Positions 1-5,755 of a DNA stretch of 6,525 bases are shown here, piece after piece. Numbering within the stretch: the stretch's first letter is position 1; the number at the start of each line of letters is the position of its first letter. Both the position numbers and the translations under genes were made by a program. A model generated the notes under the pieces. It was not told the DNA's origin and made no database searches. It saw only the letters and a list, made by a program, of their open reading frames with translations. The stretch is from the NCBI GenBank assembly GCA_045652405.1, contig JAZRUF010000122.1, positions 1 through 6,525 on the forward strand, given 5' to 3'. This DNA is from JAZRUF01 sp045652405. GTDB lineage: Bacteria; Bacillota; Clostridia; Oscillospirales; JAAYXM01.

Positions 1-204
1 CCTTATTTTAAGCCATTTTTGGTATTTTCGCAAAATCGTTGTATGTTCGATAATAATATACAGAAAGGGCGGTGTAAATAATAGTATATTTTACTTCGCT
101 GCGTTCCAATAGCAACATGATATGTGAAAACATCAGATACCATTGAAACAGAGATCCCGCTCCTCAAAGGAAATGTATTGCATCCCCCTTTTTATAAAAA
201 AAGA

Positions 205-233
205 ACACTATTACCTGTAAAAAGTAATAGTGT
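205..233 (-). terminator. Rho-independent terminator (minus strand)
   Basis: A perfect 10-bp stem (205-214 with 224-233) encloses a 9-base loop. Read on the minus strand, it is followed by a run of seven T (TCTTTTTTTAT). The stem is AT-rich, so termination strength is uncertain. It lies about 245 bp beyond the stop codon of the isomerase-like gene at 478-1215, which is the only recognisable minus-strand gene that could use it, and would give that mRNA a long 3' untranslated region. Confidence 0.6.
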
Positions 234-269
234 GGTATGTTGTGTTTAGTCCTATATTAAATTATTTTT

Positions 270-311
270 GTGTCAAACTCTTTAAATAGTCTTATACACC
301 ATCTTTGACAC
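270..311. repeat. Inverted repeat GTGTCAAA/TTTGACAC
   Basis: Perfect 8-bp arms (270-277 and 304-311) are separated by 26 bp. The right arm contains TTGACA (305-310), followed after 17 bp by TATATA (328-333), so the repeat could be an operator overlapping a weak plus-strand promoter. No gene starts sensibly downstream on the plus strand, so the function is unknown. Confidence 0.4.
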
Positions 312-420
312 CATTTCTGCATTGAATTATATAGTGTTATATGATGATATATAGAATTGAGTTCTTGTGATATTCCTTTGTTTATAGCCATTCAGAGAGT
401 TTTATAAGGATATATAGACT

Positions 421-463
421 TATATGAAACAGGCACACAAGTTACTATACCAAGTTTCATATA
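421..463. repeat. Inverted repeat TATATGAAAC/GTTTCATATA
   Basis: Perfect 10-bp arms (421-430 and 454-463) flank a 23-bp spacer. It lies 14 bp past the stop codon of the minus-strand isomerase-like gene. In that gene's mRNA it would form a 3' stem-loop, but no T run follows, so it is not a typical terminator. It may stabilise the transcript or be a protein-binding site. Confidence 0.45.
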
Positions 464-477
464 TACTCATATCTCCT

Positions 478-1215
478 TTATTTTGCTGCGCTGAGAAGAG
501 TTTCCGCATCAAGGAAGAACTGCTCAGGCGCGCCATTCTTTACAAACTCAAGCATAAGCGCCGAAGCCGCGGTATACTTCTCCAAAGCCGGTATGTACTT
601 TTCCAAACGGTCGGAGATATCCGAAAGCGGATACTGGACACCGTCTACCCAGTAATTTATATGTGCGTTTACTATATTTTCACCGAGCTTTTCCATAACC
701 GCACATTCATCATCCACGGTCAGGTCATATGAGCTCTGCTGCCAATAGGTTTTAAGCCCCGGTACGTTTTTGAGCATCTCAATCAAGCCGTCTGTCGTAT
801 CGGTCAATGTATGGATATGAAGCTCTGTAGCAACGGTGATTCCGTGCGCTGCTGACTTCTCAACCGCCTCAGAAAGCACCGCATAAAGACGCTTAAGTTC
901 TTCATCCGTGCAGTCTGCAAAATTCTGCTTGCCCGCCCAAACGCGAATAACCTTAGCGCCCAATGCAATGGCAGAGTTTAAAACATCGTCAAACGACTCA
1001 CCGGGCATACAATTGTAGTACGAACCGTAGGCAGCTACCGTAAGCCCAGCCTCACGTGTCAACTTTCCTACGCGCTCGGCAGTGGCGACATCGCCGTGGG
1101 GCACATGAATATCCCCGCCCCATTCGATGGCAGTCAAACCGCTTTTCTTTGTAAGCTCTATGATTTCCTCGGGTGATTTATCACGGAATGTGATTGAAAG
1201 CATGCCTTTTTGCAT
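478..1215 (-). CDS. Xylose-isomerase-like TIM-barrel protein
   Basis: This 245-residue protein belongs to the sugar phosphate isomerase/epimerase (AP endonuclease 2-like, xylose-isomerase-like TIM barrel) superfamily. Members use a divalent metal to isomerise or epimerise sugars, keto-sugars or inositol derivatives in the cytoplasm. Visible hallmarks are the N-terminal strand followed by SPEEI, the IEWGGDIHVPHGD segment (residues 30-42), a central TELHIH strand with E131, WQQSSYD (158-164), AHINYW with H185, and MLEFV with E223. E131, H185 and E223 are plausible metal ligands by position in the barrel. At 245 residues it is slightly shorter than many members (250-300). The start is chosen because AGGAGG lies 9 bases upstream; the next Met (residue 5) would be 21 bases away. 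It has its own promoter and is transcribed divergently from the tandem amidohydrolase, suggesting a shared catabolic theme. The substrate cannot be told from sequence. Confidence 0.88.
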   Translation of the reverse strand: MQKGMLSITFRDKSPEEIIELTKKSGLTAIEWGGDIHVPHGDVATAERVGKLTREAGLTVAAYGSYYNCMPGESFDDVLNSAIALGAKVIRVWAGKQNFADCTDEELKRLYAVLSEAVEKSAAHGITVATELHIHTLTDTTDGLIEMLKNVPGLKTYWQQSSYDLTVDDECAVMEKLGENIVNAHINYWVDGVQYPLSDISDRLEKYIPALEKYTAASALMLEFVKNGAPEQFFLDAETLLSAAK

Positions 1216-1247
1216 GTAAAATTACCTCCTGTGTTTTGTATATTTAT

Positions 1248-1276
1248 AGTATAATTGATAAGCCCTTTTTCGTCAA
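1248..1276 (-). promoter_or_regulatory. Promoter of the isomerase-like gene
   Basis: On the minus strand, TTGACG (1276-1271) and TATACT (1253-1248) are separated by exactly 17 bp, a near-consensus sigma-A promoter. Transcription would begin near 1241, giving a leader of about 25 bases before the start codon at 1215. Confidence 0.8.
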
Positions 1277-1375
1277 GTGATGCGGAATGCGGGCGAAAAT
1301 CTTAAAACGCGCAACCGCAATCCTGAAACTCTACGGAAAATTCGTATTTTTTTAATATTTAATTTGCAAAAAGTA

Positions 1376-1404
1376 TTGTCAAATCAGGAAAACAGGGATA
1401 AAAT
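1376..1404 (+). promoter_or_regulatory. Promoter of the tandem amidohydrolase
   Basis: TTGTCA (1376-1381) and TAAAAT (1399-1404) are 17 bp apart. Transcription would begin near 1411, leaving a leader of about 45 bases that carries the ribosome binding site AAGGAGA (1442-1448) 7 bases before the ATG. The -35 box faces away from that of the divergent isomerase-like gene, with 99 bp between the two boxes. A partial dyad (TACGGAA/ATTCGTA, 1332-1346) lies in that gap and could be an operator. Confidence 0.75.
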
Positions 1405-1455
1405 AAACGAGGAATTAAAACGTAGAACACGTTAATTTTATAAGGAGAGTTTGCG

Positions 1456-3045
1456 ATGAAGCAGAGAAAGTATTTTGAAATTTTAGCCTCAGTCGGAAGA
1501 AAGTGCGCACCCGATGGGGATTTCCCCATTAAGTCCGAGGTTTTGCTTGAGGATATGAAATACGCACGCGTGCACGGCGCCGCGATTCTGGAGAACTCCG
1601 CAGTCGAATATTCGTTCGTGTACGGAAACCGCGAATGCATTGAGCTTGCAAAGAAAAATCCAAGGCTTGTAAGCCTGGCAACAGTACCAACCACCGCGCC
1701 ACTTGAAAGCTTAGACGATAACTACTTTAATAATATCTTGGACAATGGCGCACGCGCCCTGGTAATACATGACAATATGCGCTGCGTATACAATGCGCGT
1801 ACTATCCGCCCGATTGCCGAAGCGCTTATTGCCCACAATCGCCCGCTCATTGTGCCGGACATCAACGACGATAAAATTGAGCGTATAGACCTTATCGCCG
1901 AGGCATATCCCGAGCTTCCAATTATTATCCACGGCGCAAGCTGGGGCTTTGGAAGAAGCGCTTGCGAGCTTTTGTCCCGCCGCAAAAATACTTATTTTGA
2001 CATGAGCTCCATGCATTTAAACAACCTTCTTGAAATGACTCGCGAGAAATTCGGCATTGAGCGCCTCTTATACAGCAGCGCGTGGCCGATAAAATCCATG
2101 GGTGCAATGAAAGCGTTTGTCGAGTATGCGGATATTTCCGAAGAGGAAAAGGATTTGGTCGCCCACGGAAACGCTTGCAGACTTCTCGGCATAAACCCTG
2201 AGAGCCTGGAGCTCTATGACGACTCAGAGTGCGAGCTTGATTCAATCGCACGTGAGGCGGATGCCGGCATCCCGATTTCAGTGCCTGTGTTTGACGCACA
2301 CACCCACATGGTCCCCGCAGAGGACAAAACGGTTAACAACTGCATGATGATGTACTCAGATTGCGACAGTATTGTAAAGAAGATGGACAAACTGGGTATT
2401 GACTCTATAATCACAGCCCCCTGGTCCGGCATTTCCTTCAACGGCATAAACGGCAACGAAGAATCCCTCTACGCAGCCAAGAAACACCCGGGCAGATTCT
2501 ACGGCTTCTCCACCTGTAACATCCACTATGAAGAGGATTTAAATGCATGGAAGGGCTATCACGAGAAGTATCCGGAAGTGTTTGTCGGCATAAAGCCCTA
2601 CCCGCCGTATCAGAAGTTTGAGTTTTCAGATGACGTGGCGAAAGAGTGGTTTGAGTATGCAAACGAGCACCACCTTCCGGCTCTTATCCATGCCGACGGC
2701 TTGCACTTCCATGACAGCGCAGAACCCGCTATAGCTAAGTACCCCAACGTTACCTTCATAATAGCCCACACCGGCGCAAGCTATACCGTAGCCCGCCGCG
2801 CAATTGAACTTGCAAAGAAATACCCCAACGTAGTTTTAGAGATTACATATACAACCACCGCGCGCGGCATGATTGAGTTTTTGGTCGAGCAGGTAGGCGC
2901 AGACAGAGTCCTCTACGGCTCGGATTTACCGATGCGTGACCCGACTCCGCAGCTTGCATGGGTATGCTATGCAAAGATTTCAGAAGATGATAAAAAGAAA
3001 ATTCTGTCCGGCAATATAGAGCGTATTTTGGCAAAAAGAAAATAA
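1456..3045 (+). CDS. Tandem amidohydrolase-2 protein, N-domain degenerate
   Basis: This 529-residue protein consists of two consecutive amidohydrolase-2 (PF04909-like, metal-dependent TIM-barrel hydrolase or decarboxylase) domains, roughly 1-255 and 276-529. The C-terminal domain has the expected metal and catalytic set: DAHTH (H282, H284), LIHADG (H412), IIAHTG (H438) and YGSDLP (D490), ending with the usual GN.ERIL helix. The N-terminal domain aligns to the same pattern but lacks it: no HxH after the first strand, IVPDIN where H412 would be, and YSSAWP where D490 would be (A209). Only H159 (IIIHGAS) and the HGNACRLLG ending persist. It is therefore probably a non-catalytic domain. Related single-domain enzymes include ACMSD and gamma-resorcylate decarboxylase types; the substrate here is unknown. 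There is no signal peptide or membrane segment, so it is likely cytoplasmic. The start has a good ribosome binding site and promoter. The gene is monocistronic and ends at a terminator shared with the convergent dehydrogenase. Confidence 0.88.
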   Translation: MKQRKYFEILASVGRKCAPDGDFPIKSEVLLEDMKYARVHGAAILENSAVEYSFVYGNRECIELAKKNPRLVSLATVPTTAPLESLDDNYFNNILDNGARALVIHDNMRCVYNARTIRPIAEALIAHNRPLIVPDINDDKIERIDLIAEAYPELPIIIHGASWGFGRSACELLSRRKNTYFDMSSMHLNNLLEMTREKFGIERLLYSSAWPIKSMGAMKAFVEYADISEEEKDLVAHGNACRLLGINPESLELYDDSECELDSIAREADAGIPISVPVFDAHTHMVPAEDKTVNNCMMMYSDCDSIVKKMDKLGIDSIITAPWSGISFNGINGNEESLYAAKKHPGRFYGFSTCNIHYEEDLNAWKGYHEKYPEVFVGIKPYPPYQKFEFSDDVAKEWFEYANEHHLPALIHADGLHFHDSAEPAIAKYPNVTFIIAHTGASYTVARRAIELAKKYPNVVLEITYTTTARGMIEFLVEQVGADRVLYGSDLPMRDPTPQLAWVCYAKISEDDKKKILSGNIERILAKRK

Positions 3046-3061
3046 TCCCTTTTACTAACAA

Positions 3062-3099
3062 AAGGACTGTTGCAGAGGATAACTTCCACAACAGTCCTT
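3062..3099. terminator. Bidirectional terminator hairpin
   Basis: A perfect 11-bp stem (AAGGACTGTTG at 3062-3072 with its complement at 3089-3099) encloses a 16-base loop. It lies between the convergent stop codons of the amidohydrolase (3045) and the dehydrogenase (3102). The minus-strand reading continues into CCTTTTGTT and the plus-strand reading into TTAATTATTT, so it can serve both genes; the T tracts are modest. Confidence 0.75.
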
Positions 3100-3101
3100 A
3101 A

Positions 3102-4094
3102 TTATTTGTGCATCCTGGTTATTTGGTTTTCAGGCGGCTCGCCGTCTAAAAACAGGCGGATATTCTTTAGCGTTACATCTGCGATGTTATGCAACGCCTC
3201 ATCGGTCAAAAAAGCCTGATGCGACGTGATTATAACATTCGGCATGGACAAAAGCCGCGCCAGAACATCATCCTGTATGATAGTGTCCGAGAAATCCTCG
3301 TAGAACAAATCCGTCTCCTCTTCGTAAACATCCAGTCCCGCACCGCCGATTTTGTGTGATTTAATTGCATCGAGCAGTGCTTCTGCATGGATAAGCGCGC
3401 CGCGCGAGGTGTTTATTAGTAAGACTCCGTCCTTCATTTTTTCAAGACTTCCCGCATTTATTATGCGGCGCGTATCGCGCGTGAGCGGGCAGTGGAGGGA
3501 GATTATGTCGCTTTCTTTGTAGAGCGTATCCAAATCCACGTACTCTGCATGGCACTCGTCGGACGGATACGGGTCATACGCCAGACACCGCATTCCGATA
3601 CCGCGGCAAATATCTATAAAAACGCGCCCGATTTTTCCCGTGCCGATTATACCCACGGTTTTCTTGTGCAGGTCAAATCCGGTCAGACCGTCTATGCTGA
3701 AGTCAAAATCACGCGTGCGCAGATACGCACGGTGGATTTTGCGGTTGAGCGCAAACAGAAGTGCCATCGCGTATTCAGCAACCGCGTACGGTGAATACGC
3801 GGGTACGTGCGTTACGGTCATGCGCCCCTCCGCAGCTTTTAGGTCCACATTGTTATAGCCCGCACAGCGCATTGCGATAAAGCGAACTCCGTTTTGATGC
3901 AGTGCGTCGATAACCTCAGAATCGAGCGTATCGTTTACAAATGCGACCACTCCGCCGCATCCGGCTGCGAGTCCTGCAGTCTCGGCACTCAGCTTGTTTT
4001 CAATGTATTTTAATTTTATATCGTACTTATCTTTGAGTCTGTCAAACCAAATTGTGTCATACGGTTTTGCGTCATAAAAGGCAAAGCGATTCAT
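3102..4094 (-). CDS. ldhA: D-lactate dehydrogenase (LdhA type)
   Basis: This 330-residue member of the D-isomer specific 2-hydroxyacid dehydrogenases reduces pyruvate to D-lactate with NADH in the cytoplasm, recycling NAD during fermentation. It follows E. coli LdhA closely in length and in signature blocks: RCAGYNNVDL (76-85), VPAYSPYAVAEYA (97-109), NRKIHRAYLRTRD (117-129), the Rossmann loop GTGKIG (151-156), the NAD-selecting acidic residue D174 in YDPYP, HCPLT, NTSRGALI with catalytic R231, YEEETDLF with E260, and SHQAFLT with catalytic H292. The substrate-binding domain is formed by both termini around the NAD domain (about 100-295). The start at 4094 is preceded by only a modest ribosome binding site (GGGGTG). 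The gene stands alone between the ribosomal operon terminator and a convergent terminator. A closely related 2-hydroxyacid such as 2-hydroxyisocaproate could be the true substrate, but the LdhA-specific blocks favour lactate. Confidence 0.92.
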   Translation of the reverse strand: MNRFAFYDAKPYDTIWFDRLKDKYDIKLKYIENKLSAETAGLAAGCGGVVAFVNDTLDSEVIDALHQNGVRFIAMRCAGYNNVDLKAAEGRMTVTHVPAYSPYAVAEYAMALLFALNRKIHRAYLRTRDFDFSIDGLTGFDLHKKTVGIIGTGKIGRVFIDICRGIGMRCLAYDPYPSDECHAEYVDLDTLYKESDIISLHCPLTRDTRRIINAGSLEKMKDGVLLINTSRGALIHAEALLDAIKSHKIGGAGLDVYEEETDLFYEDFSDTIIQDDVLARLLSMPNVIITSHQAFLTDEALHNIADVTLKNIRLFLDGEPPENQITRMHK

Positions 4095-4124
4095 TAAAAT
4101 GCACCCCGGATTCTTATTTTAATA

Positions 4125-4148
4125 CGGATATTATCCGCACCGCGGTGC
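4125..4148. promoter_or_regulatory. Two abutting palindromes upstream of ldhA
   Basis: A palindrome with 6-bp arms around one base (CGGATATTATCCG, 4125-4137) shares a base with a perfect 12-bp palindrome (GCACCGCGGTGC, 4137-4148). They lie 31-54 bp before the dehydrogenase start codon. On the minus strand the first contains GATAAT, a possible -10 box, and the second falls in the spacer behind it, with TTGCAT 19 bp upstream as a poor -35. This placement suits a repressor operator. Neither resembles the known Rex consensus (TTGTGAA-N4-TTCACAA type). Confidence 0.45.
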
Positions 4149-4159
4149 AATATTATGCA

Positions 4160-4193
4160 AAAACACCGCAATGAAAAATCATTGCGGTGTTTT
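4160..4193 (-). terminator. Terminator of the rpsF-ssb-rpsR operon
   Basis: A 12-bp GC-containing stem (4163-4174 with 4179-4190) carries a 4-base loop and A/T tails that pair a further 3 bp. On the minus strand the stem runs directly into a T run (GTGTTTTTGC). It lies 15 bp beyond the rpsR stop codon. The structure is nearly symmetrical, so plus-strand activity is possible, but no plus-strand transcript is expected here. Confidence 0.88.
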
Positions 4194-4208
4194 AAATCCA
4201 TTTTTTAA

Positions 4209-4439
4209 TTACTCAGTAACGTAGGGGAGAAGAGCAATGTGACGAGCGCGCTTGATTGCCTCGGTCAACTGACGCTGATGGCAAGCACAAACGCCGGTCA
4301 TTCTGCGGGGCAGAATTTTGGAACGCTCGGAGATATAACGGCGCAGCTTTGCTACGTCCTTATAATCAATCTGCTCAACCTTATCTACGCAGAAAGAGCA
4401 AACCTTTTTGCGCTTTCTGTTTTTTGCGGTTCTATCCAT
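4209..4439 (-). CDS. rpsR: 30S ribosomal protein S18
   Basis: This 76-residue protein is S18, which binds the central domain of 16S rRNA on the small-subunit platform as a heterodimer with S6. The sequence carries the family core: a basic N-terminus (KNRKRKK), IDYKDVAKLRRYISERSKILPRRMTG and ACHQRQL..AIKRARHIALLPY. It is a zinc-ribbon (C+) version, with C14, C17, C51 and H54 as likely zinc ligands; paralogous C- forms lack them. The start is fixed by AGGAGG 9 bases upstream. It is the last gene of the operon, 26 bp after ssb, and is followed by the operon terminator. Confidence 0.98.
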   Translation of the reverse strand: MDRTAKNRKRKKVCSFCVDKVEQIDYKDVAKLRRYISERSKILPRRMTGVCACHQRQLTEAIKRARHIALLPYVTE

Positions 4440-4465
4440 TGTAAAAATCCTCCTTTTTCACCATT

Positions 4466-4939
4466 TTAGAACGGCAGCTCGGTATCCTCACCGATAAGCT
4501 CTTCAAAATCAGAGCTTGCAGCAGCCGGAGCAAAATCGCTCTGTGCACTCATAAAGGAGTTATTCGCCATAGGCGCGGAATCCATCATGGGGTTGCCTGC
4601 TGCTGCACCGTCGCGCTTTGATTCTGCAAAAAAGCACTCGTCGGCGACAATCTCCGTAGTGGTACGGTTGTTGCCGTCACGGTCCTGCCAGTTGCGAACC
4701 TGAATACGACCTGTAACCGCGACAAGCTGGCCCTTGCGGAACCACTTGGACACGAACTCAGCCGTATTTCGCCATGCGACGATGTTGATAAAATCGGTGT
4801 TTTGCTGCCCGGAATCGTTGTTGCGGCTATAGCCGCGGTCTACTGCGAGAGTAAAGGACGATACCGGGATGTTGCTCTGCGTATAGCGGAGCTCCGGGTC
4901 GCGGGTTAATCTTCCCATTAAAATTGCCTTATTAAGCAT
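4466..4939 (-). CDS. ssb: Single-stranded DNA-binding protein
   Basis: This 157-residue SSB forms tetramers that coat single-stranded DNA during replication, repair and recombination. The OB-fold occupies about residues 1-106, starting MLNKAILMGRLTRDPELR, with aromatic residues such as W56 and W84 in DNA-binding strands and the conserved INIVAWRNTAEF and KGQLVAVTGRIQVRNWQD blocks. A low-complexity linker rich in Ala, Ser, Met and Asn (about 107-143) leads to the acidic tip DFEELIGEDTELPF (144-157), the docking site for repair and replication partners. It sits between rpsF and rpsR, the usual Firmicute order. Its ribosome binding site (AAGGAGG) overlaps the rpsF stop codon, so the two genes are probably translationally coupled. 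Confidence 0.98.
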   Translation of the reverse strand: MLNKAILMGRLTRDPELRYTQSNIPVSSFTLAVDRGYSRNNDSGQQNTDFINIVAWRNTAEFVSKWFRKGQLVAVTGRIQVRNWQDRDGNNRTTTEIVADECFFAESKRDGAAAGNPMMDSAPMANNSFMSAQSDFAPAAASSDFEELIGEDTELPF

Positions 4940-4954
4940 TGTGAAAGATCCTCC

Positions 4955-5263
4955 TTACTTTGCAGCTTCTGCGTCTTTGCAGATGATGAGAGAACGCATG
5001 ATGCCTTCGGTAATCTTGAAGACACGGTCGAGCTCTGCCGGGAAAGACGGAGCGCTCTCAAACTCAACCAGGACATAGTAGCCTTCAGACTTGTCGTTGA
5101 TTGCGTATGCGAAGCGGCGCTTGCCCCACTCATCCACGTTGAGAAGTGTTCCGTTCTGCTCGATGAGAGCCTTGAACTTAGCCACCATCTCTGCGATAGC
5201 CTCTTCACCGATTGCGAGATCAATGATGAAAACGGACTCATACTTTGCGCTTACTTTTGCCAT
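4955..5263 (-). CDS. rpsF: 30S ribosomal protein S6
   Basis: This 102-residue S6 binds 16S rRNA in the platform together with S18, encoded two genes downstream. Family features are the first strand (KYESVFIIDL), the amphipathic helix around residues 19-36, VDEWGKRRFAYAINDKSEGYYVLVEFES in the middle, and FPAELDRVFKITEGIMRSLI near the end. The length is normal for Firmicutes. AAGGAGGTG ends just before the ATG with a 10-base spacer. It is the first gene of the operon and has a consensus promoter. A leader hairpin that could hide its ribosome binding site suggests feedback control. Confidence 0.98.
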   Translation of the reverse strand: MAKVSAKYESVFIIDLAIGEEAIAEMVAKFKALIEQNGTLLNVDEWGKRRFAYAINDKSEGYYVLVEFESAPSFPAELDRVFKITEGIMRSLIICKDAEAAK

Positions 5264-5274
5264 TATTATTACAC

Positions 5275-5319
5275 CTCCTTCTGGACTTATGGCCCCTAAA
5301 CTCAGTTAGGAGCAAGGAA
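5275..5319 (-). promoter_or_regulatory. rpsF leader, possible S6:S18 autoregulation
   Basis: The leader between the promoter and rpsF can form an 8-bp hairpin (GCTCCTAA, 5313-5306, with TTAGGGGC, 5299-5292; 6-base loop). Directly stacked below it, TTCCTT (5319-5314) can pair with AAGGAG (5280-5275), the rpsF ribosome binding site itself. Together they form a stem with a large one-sided internal loop that would block translation initiation. S6:S18 complexes are known to bind rpsF leaders in many bacteria. I could not identify the CCG-containing binding motif with certainty, so the link is inference. Confidence 0.45.
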
Positions 5320-5327
5320 ACATAATA

Positions 5328-5355
5328 ATTATACAGGAAAAACCAAAAATGTCAA
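5328..5355 (-). promoter_or_regulatory. Promoter of the rpsF-ssb-rpsR operon
   Basis: Perfect consensus boxes are present on the minus strand: TTGACA (5355-5350) and TATAAT (5333-5328), with a 16-bp spacer. Transcription should start near 5321, leaving a leader of about 58 bases. The -35 box is flanked by a 7-bp inverted repeat (AAAAATG/CATTTTT, 5345-5363). Confidence 0.9.
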
Positions 5356-5409
5356 GCATTTTTGCAGATTTTTTTAATTTGCGGCATATAATGAAGCCCT
5401 TGCAAGCGG

Positions 5410-5438
5410 TTGACAGATTGATAAAAATAGAATAAAAT
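5410..5438 (+). promoter_or_regulatory. Promoter upstream of the tRNA-Arg region
   Basis: TTGACA (5410-5415) and TAAAAT (5433-5438) are 17 bp apart on the plus strand. A start near 5445 would lie about 17 bases before the tRNA-like sequence at 5462. No equally good promoter precedes the intact tRNA at 5681, so one transcript may span both. Confidence 0.78.
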
Positions 5439-5461
5439 ATATCTTACCGAAAAAATCATAT

Positions 5462-5539
5462 GCCTCCTTAGTTAAATGGATATAATAAACCCCTCCTAAG
5501 GTGGTGCTCGCCCTTCGTGTTATGTGTGAAAACGTGCCA
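5462..5539 (+). pseudogene. Degenerate tRNA-Arg(CCU)-like sequence
   Basis: The first 40 bases match the intact tRNA-Arg(CCU) at 5681 almost base for base: acceptor GCCTCCT versus GCCCCCA, then TAGTTAA.TGGATATAA and CCCCTCCTAAGG, which includes the anticodon loop CTCCTAA. After the loop the similarity collapses: the anticodon stem cannot close, no T-arm with a normal TTCRANY loop is visible, and the expected acceptor 3' strand (AGGAGGT) is absent. The sequence nevertheless ends with GTGCCA followed by AAA, as the intact gene does, giving 78 bases against 75. It is probably a tRNA pseudogene, or the 5' half of a tRNA interrupted at the anticodon loop by an insertion. It still has a consensus promoter. 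Confidence 0.65.
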
Positions 5540-5598
5540 AAAGGCGAGAGAAACCGCAAAAACGCGAGCTTGCCACAAAGCTTGCGGAAATTTGGCAC
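5534..5598. repeat. Nested inverted repeats between the tRNA copies
   Basis: Three sets of arms nest in register: GTGCCAAA (5534-5541) with TTTGGCAC (5591-5598), CCGCAA (5554-5559) with TTGCGG (5582-5587), and GCTT (5568-5571) with AAGC (5578-5581). In RNA they would form one long, bulged hairpin; in DNA they could be binding sites for a recombinase. A smaller hairpin (TGCAC/GTGCA, 5616-5631) follows. The remainder of 5540-5680 contains no gene that I can support. Confidence 0.55.
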
Positions 5599-5680
5599 CC
5601 TGCGTGGCACCCTGATGCACTTTTTCGTGCAAAAATAAGGGATAGCCCGCGCGTACATAACTTTTATAAATTTCATATAG

Positions 5681-5755
5681 GCCCCCATAGTTAAGTGGAT
5701 ATAACATGCCCCTCCTAAGGGCAAATCGCGCGTTCGACTCGCGCTGGGGGTGCCA
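5681..5755 (+). tRNA. tRNA-Arg (anticodon CCU)
   Basis: A complete cloverleaf is visible: acceptor GCCCCCA with TGGGGGT (first pair G-U), D-arm GTTA/TAAC, anticodon arm TGCCC-CTCCTAA-GGGCA with anticodon CCT, T-arm GCGCG-TTCGACT-CGCGC, discriminator G and encoded CCA. It reads AGG codons. It is followed immediately by a hairpin and then by a tyrosine integrase gene, so its 3' half is the likely attachment site of the element to the right. A consensus promoter is found only 240 bp upstream, ahead of the degenerate copy. Confidence 0.95.

Larger units (their letters stand above)
1..477. other. AT-rich gene-poor region
   Basis: No convincing gene is present. Open frames here are short and lack well-placed ribosome binding sites; the longest left-edge candidate is 46 codons on the minus strand (143 down to 3). 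The stretch holds a minus-strand terminator-like hairpin at 205-233 and two inverted repeats at 270-311 and 421-463, listed separately. Bases 1-200 show nothing else I can interpret; they could be decayed coding sequence or the flank of a gene to the left. Confidence 0.6.

Noticed and set aside
39..51. LexA-box-like sequence (TATGTTCG)
   Set aside because: Only one half-site matches; the other half does not fit CGAAC, and no gene start is near.
3..143. 46-codon minus-strand ORF at the left edge
   Set aside because: It has no ribosome binding site at a usable distance (GAGGAG is 16 bases away), odd composition and no recognisable motif; possibly decayed sequence.
424..732. 102-codon plus-strand ORF starting at 424
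   Set aside because: Most of it is antisense to the well-supported isomerase-like gene. It has no well-spaced ribosome binding site and its translation looks like a shadow frame.
4239..4469. Plus-strand ORFs of 76 and 62 codons over rpsR
   Set aside because: They are antisense shadows of the unmistakable S18 gene.
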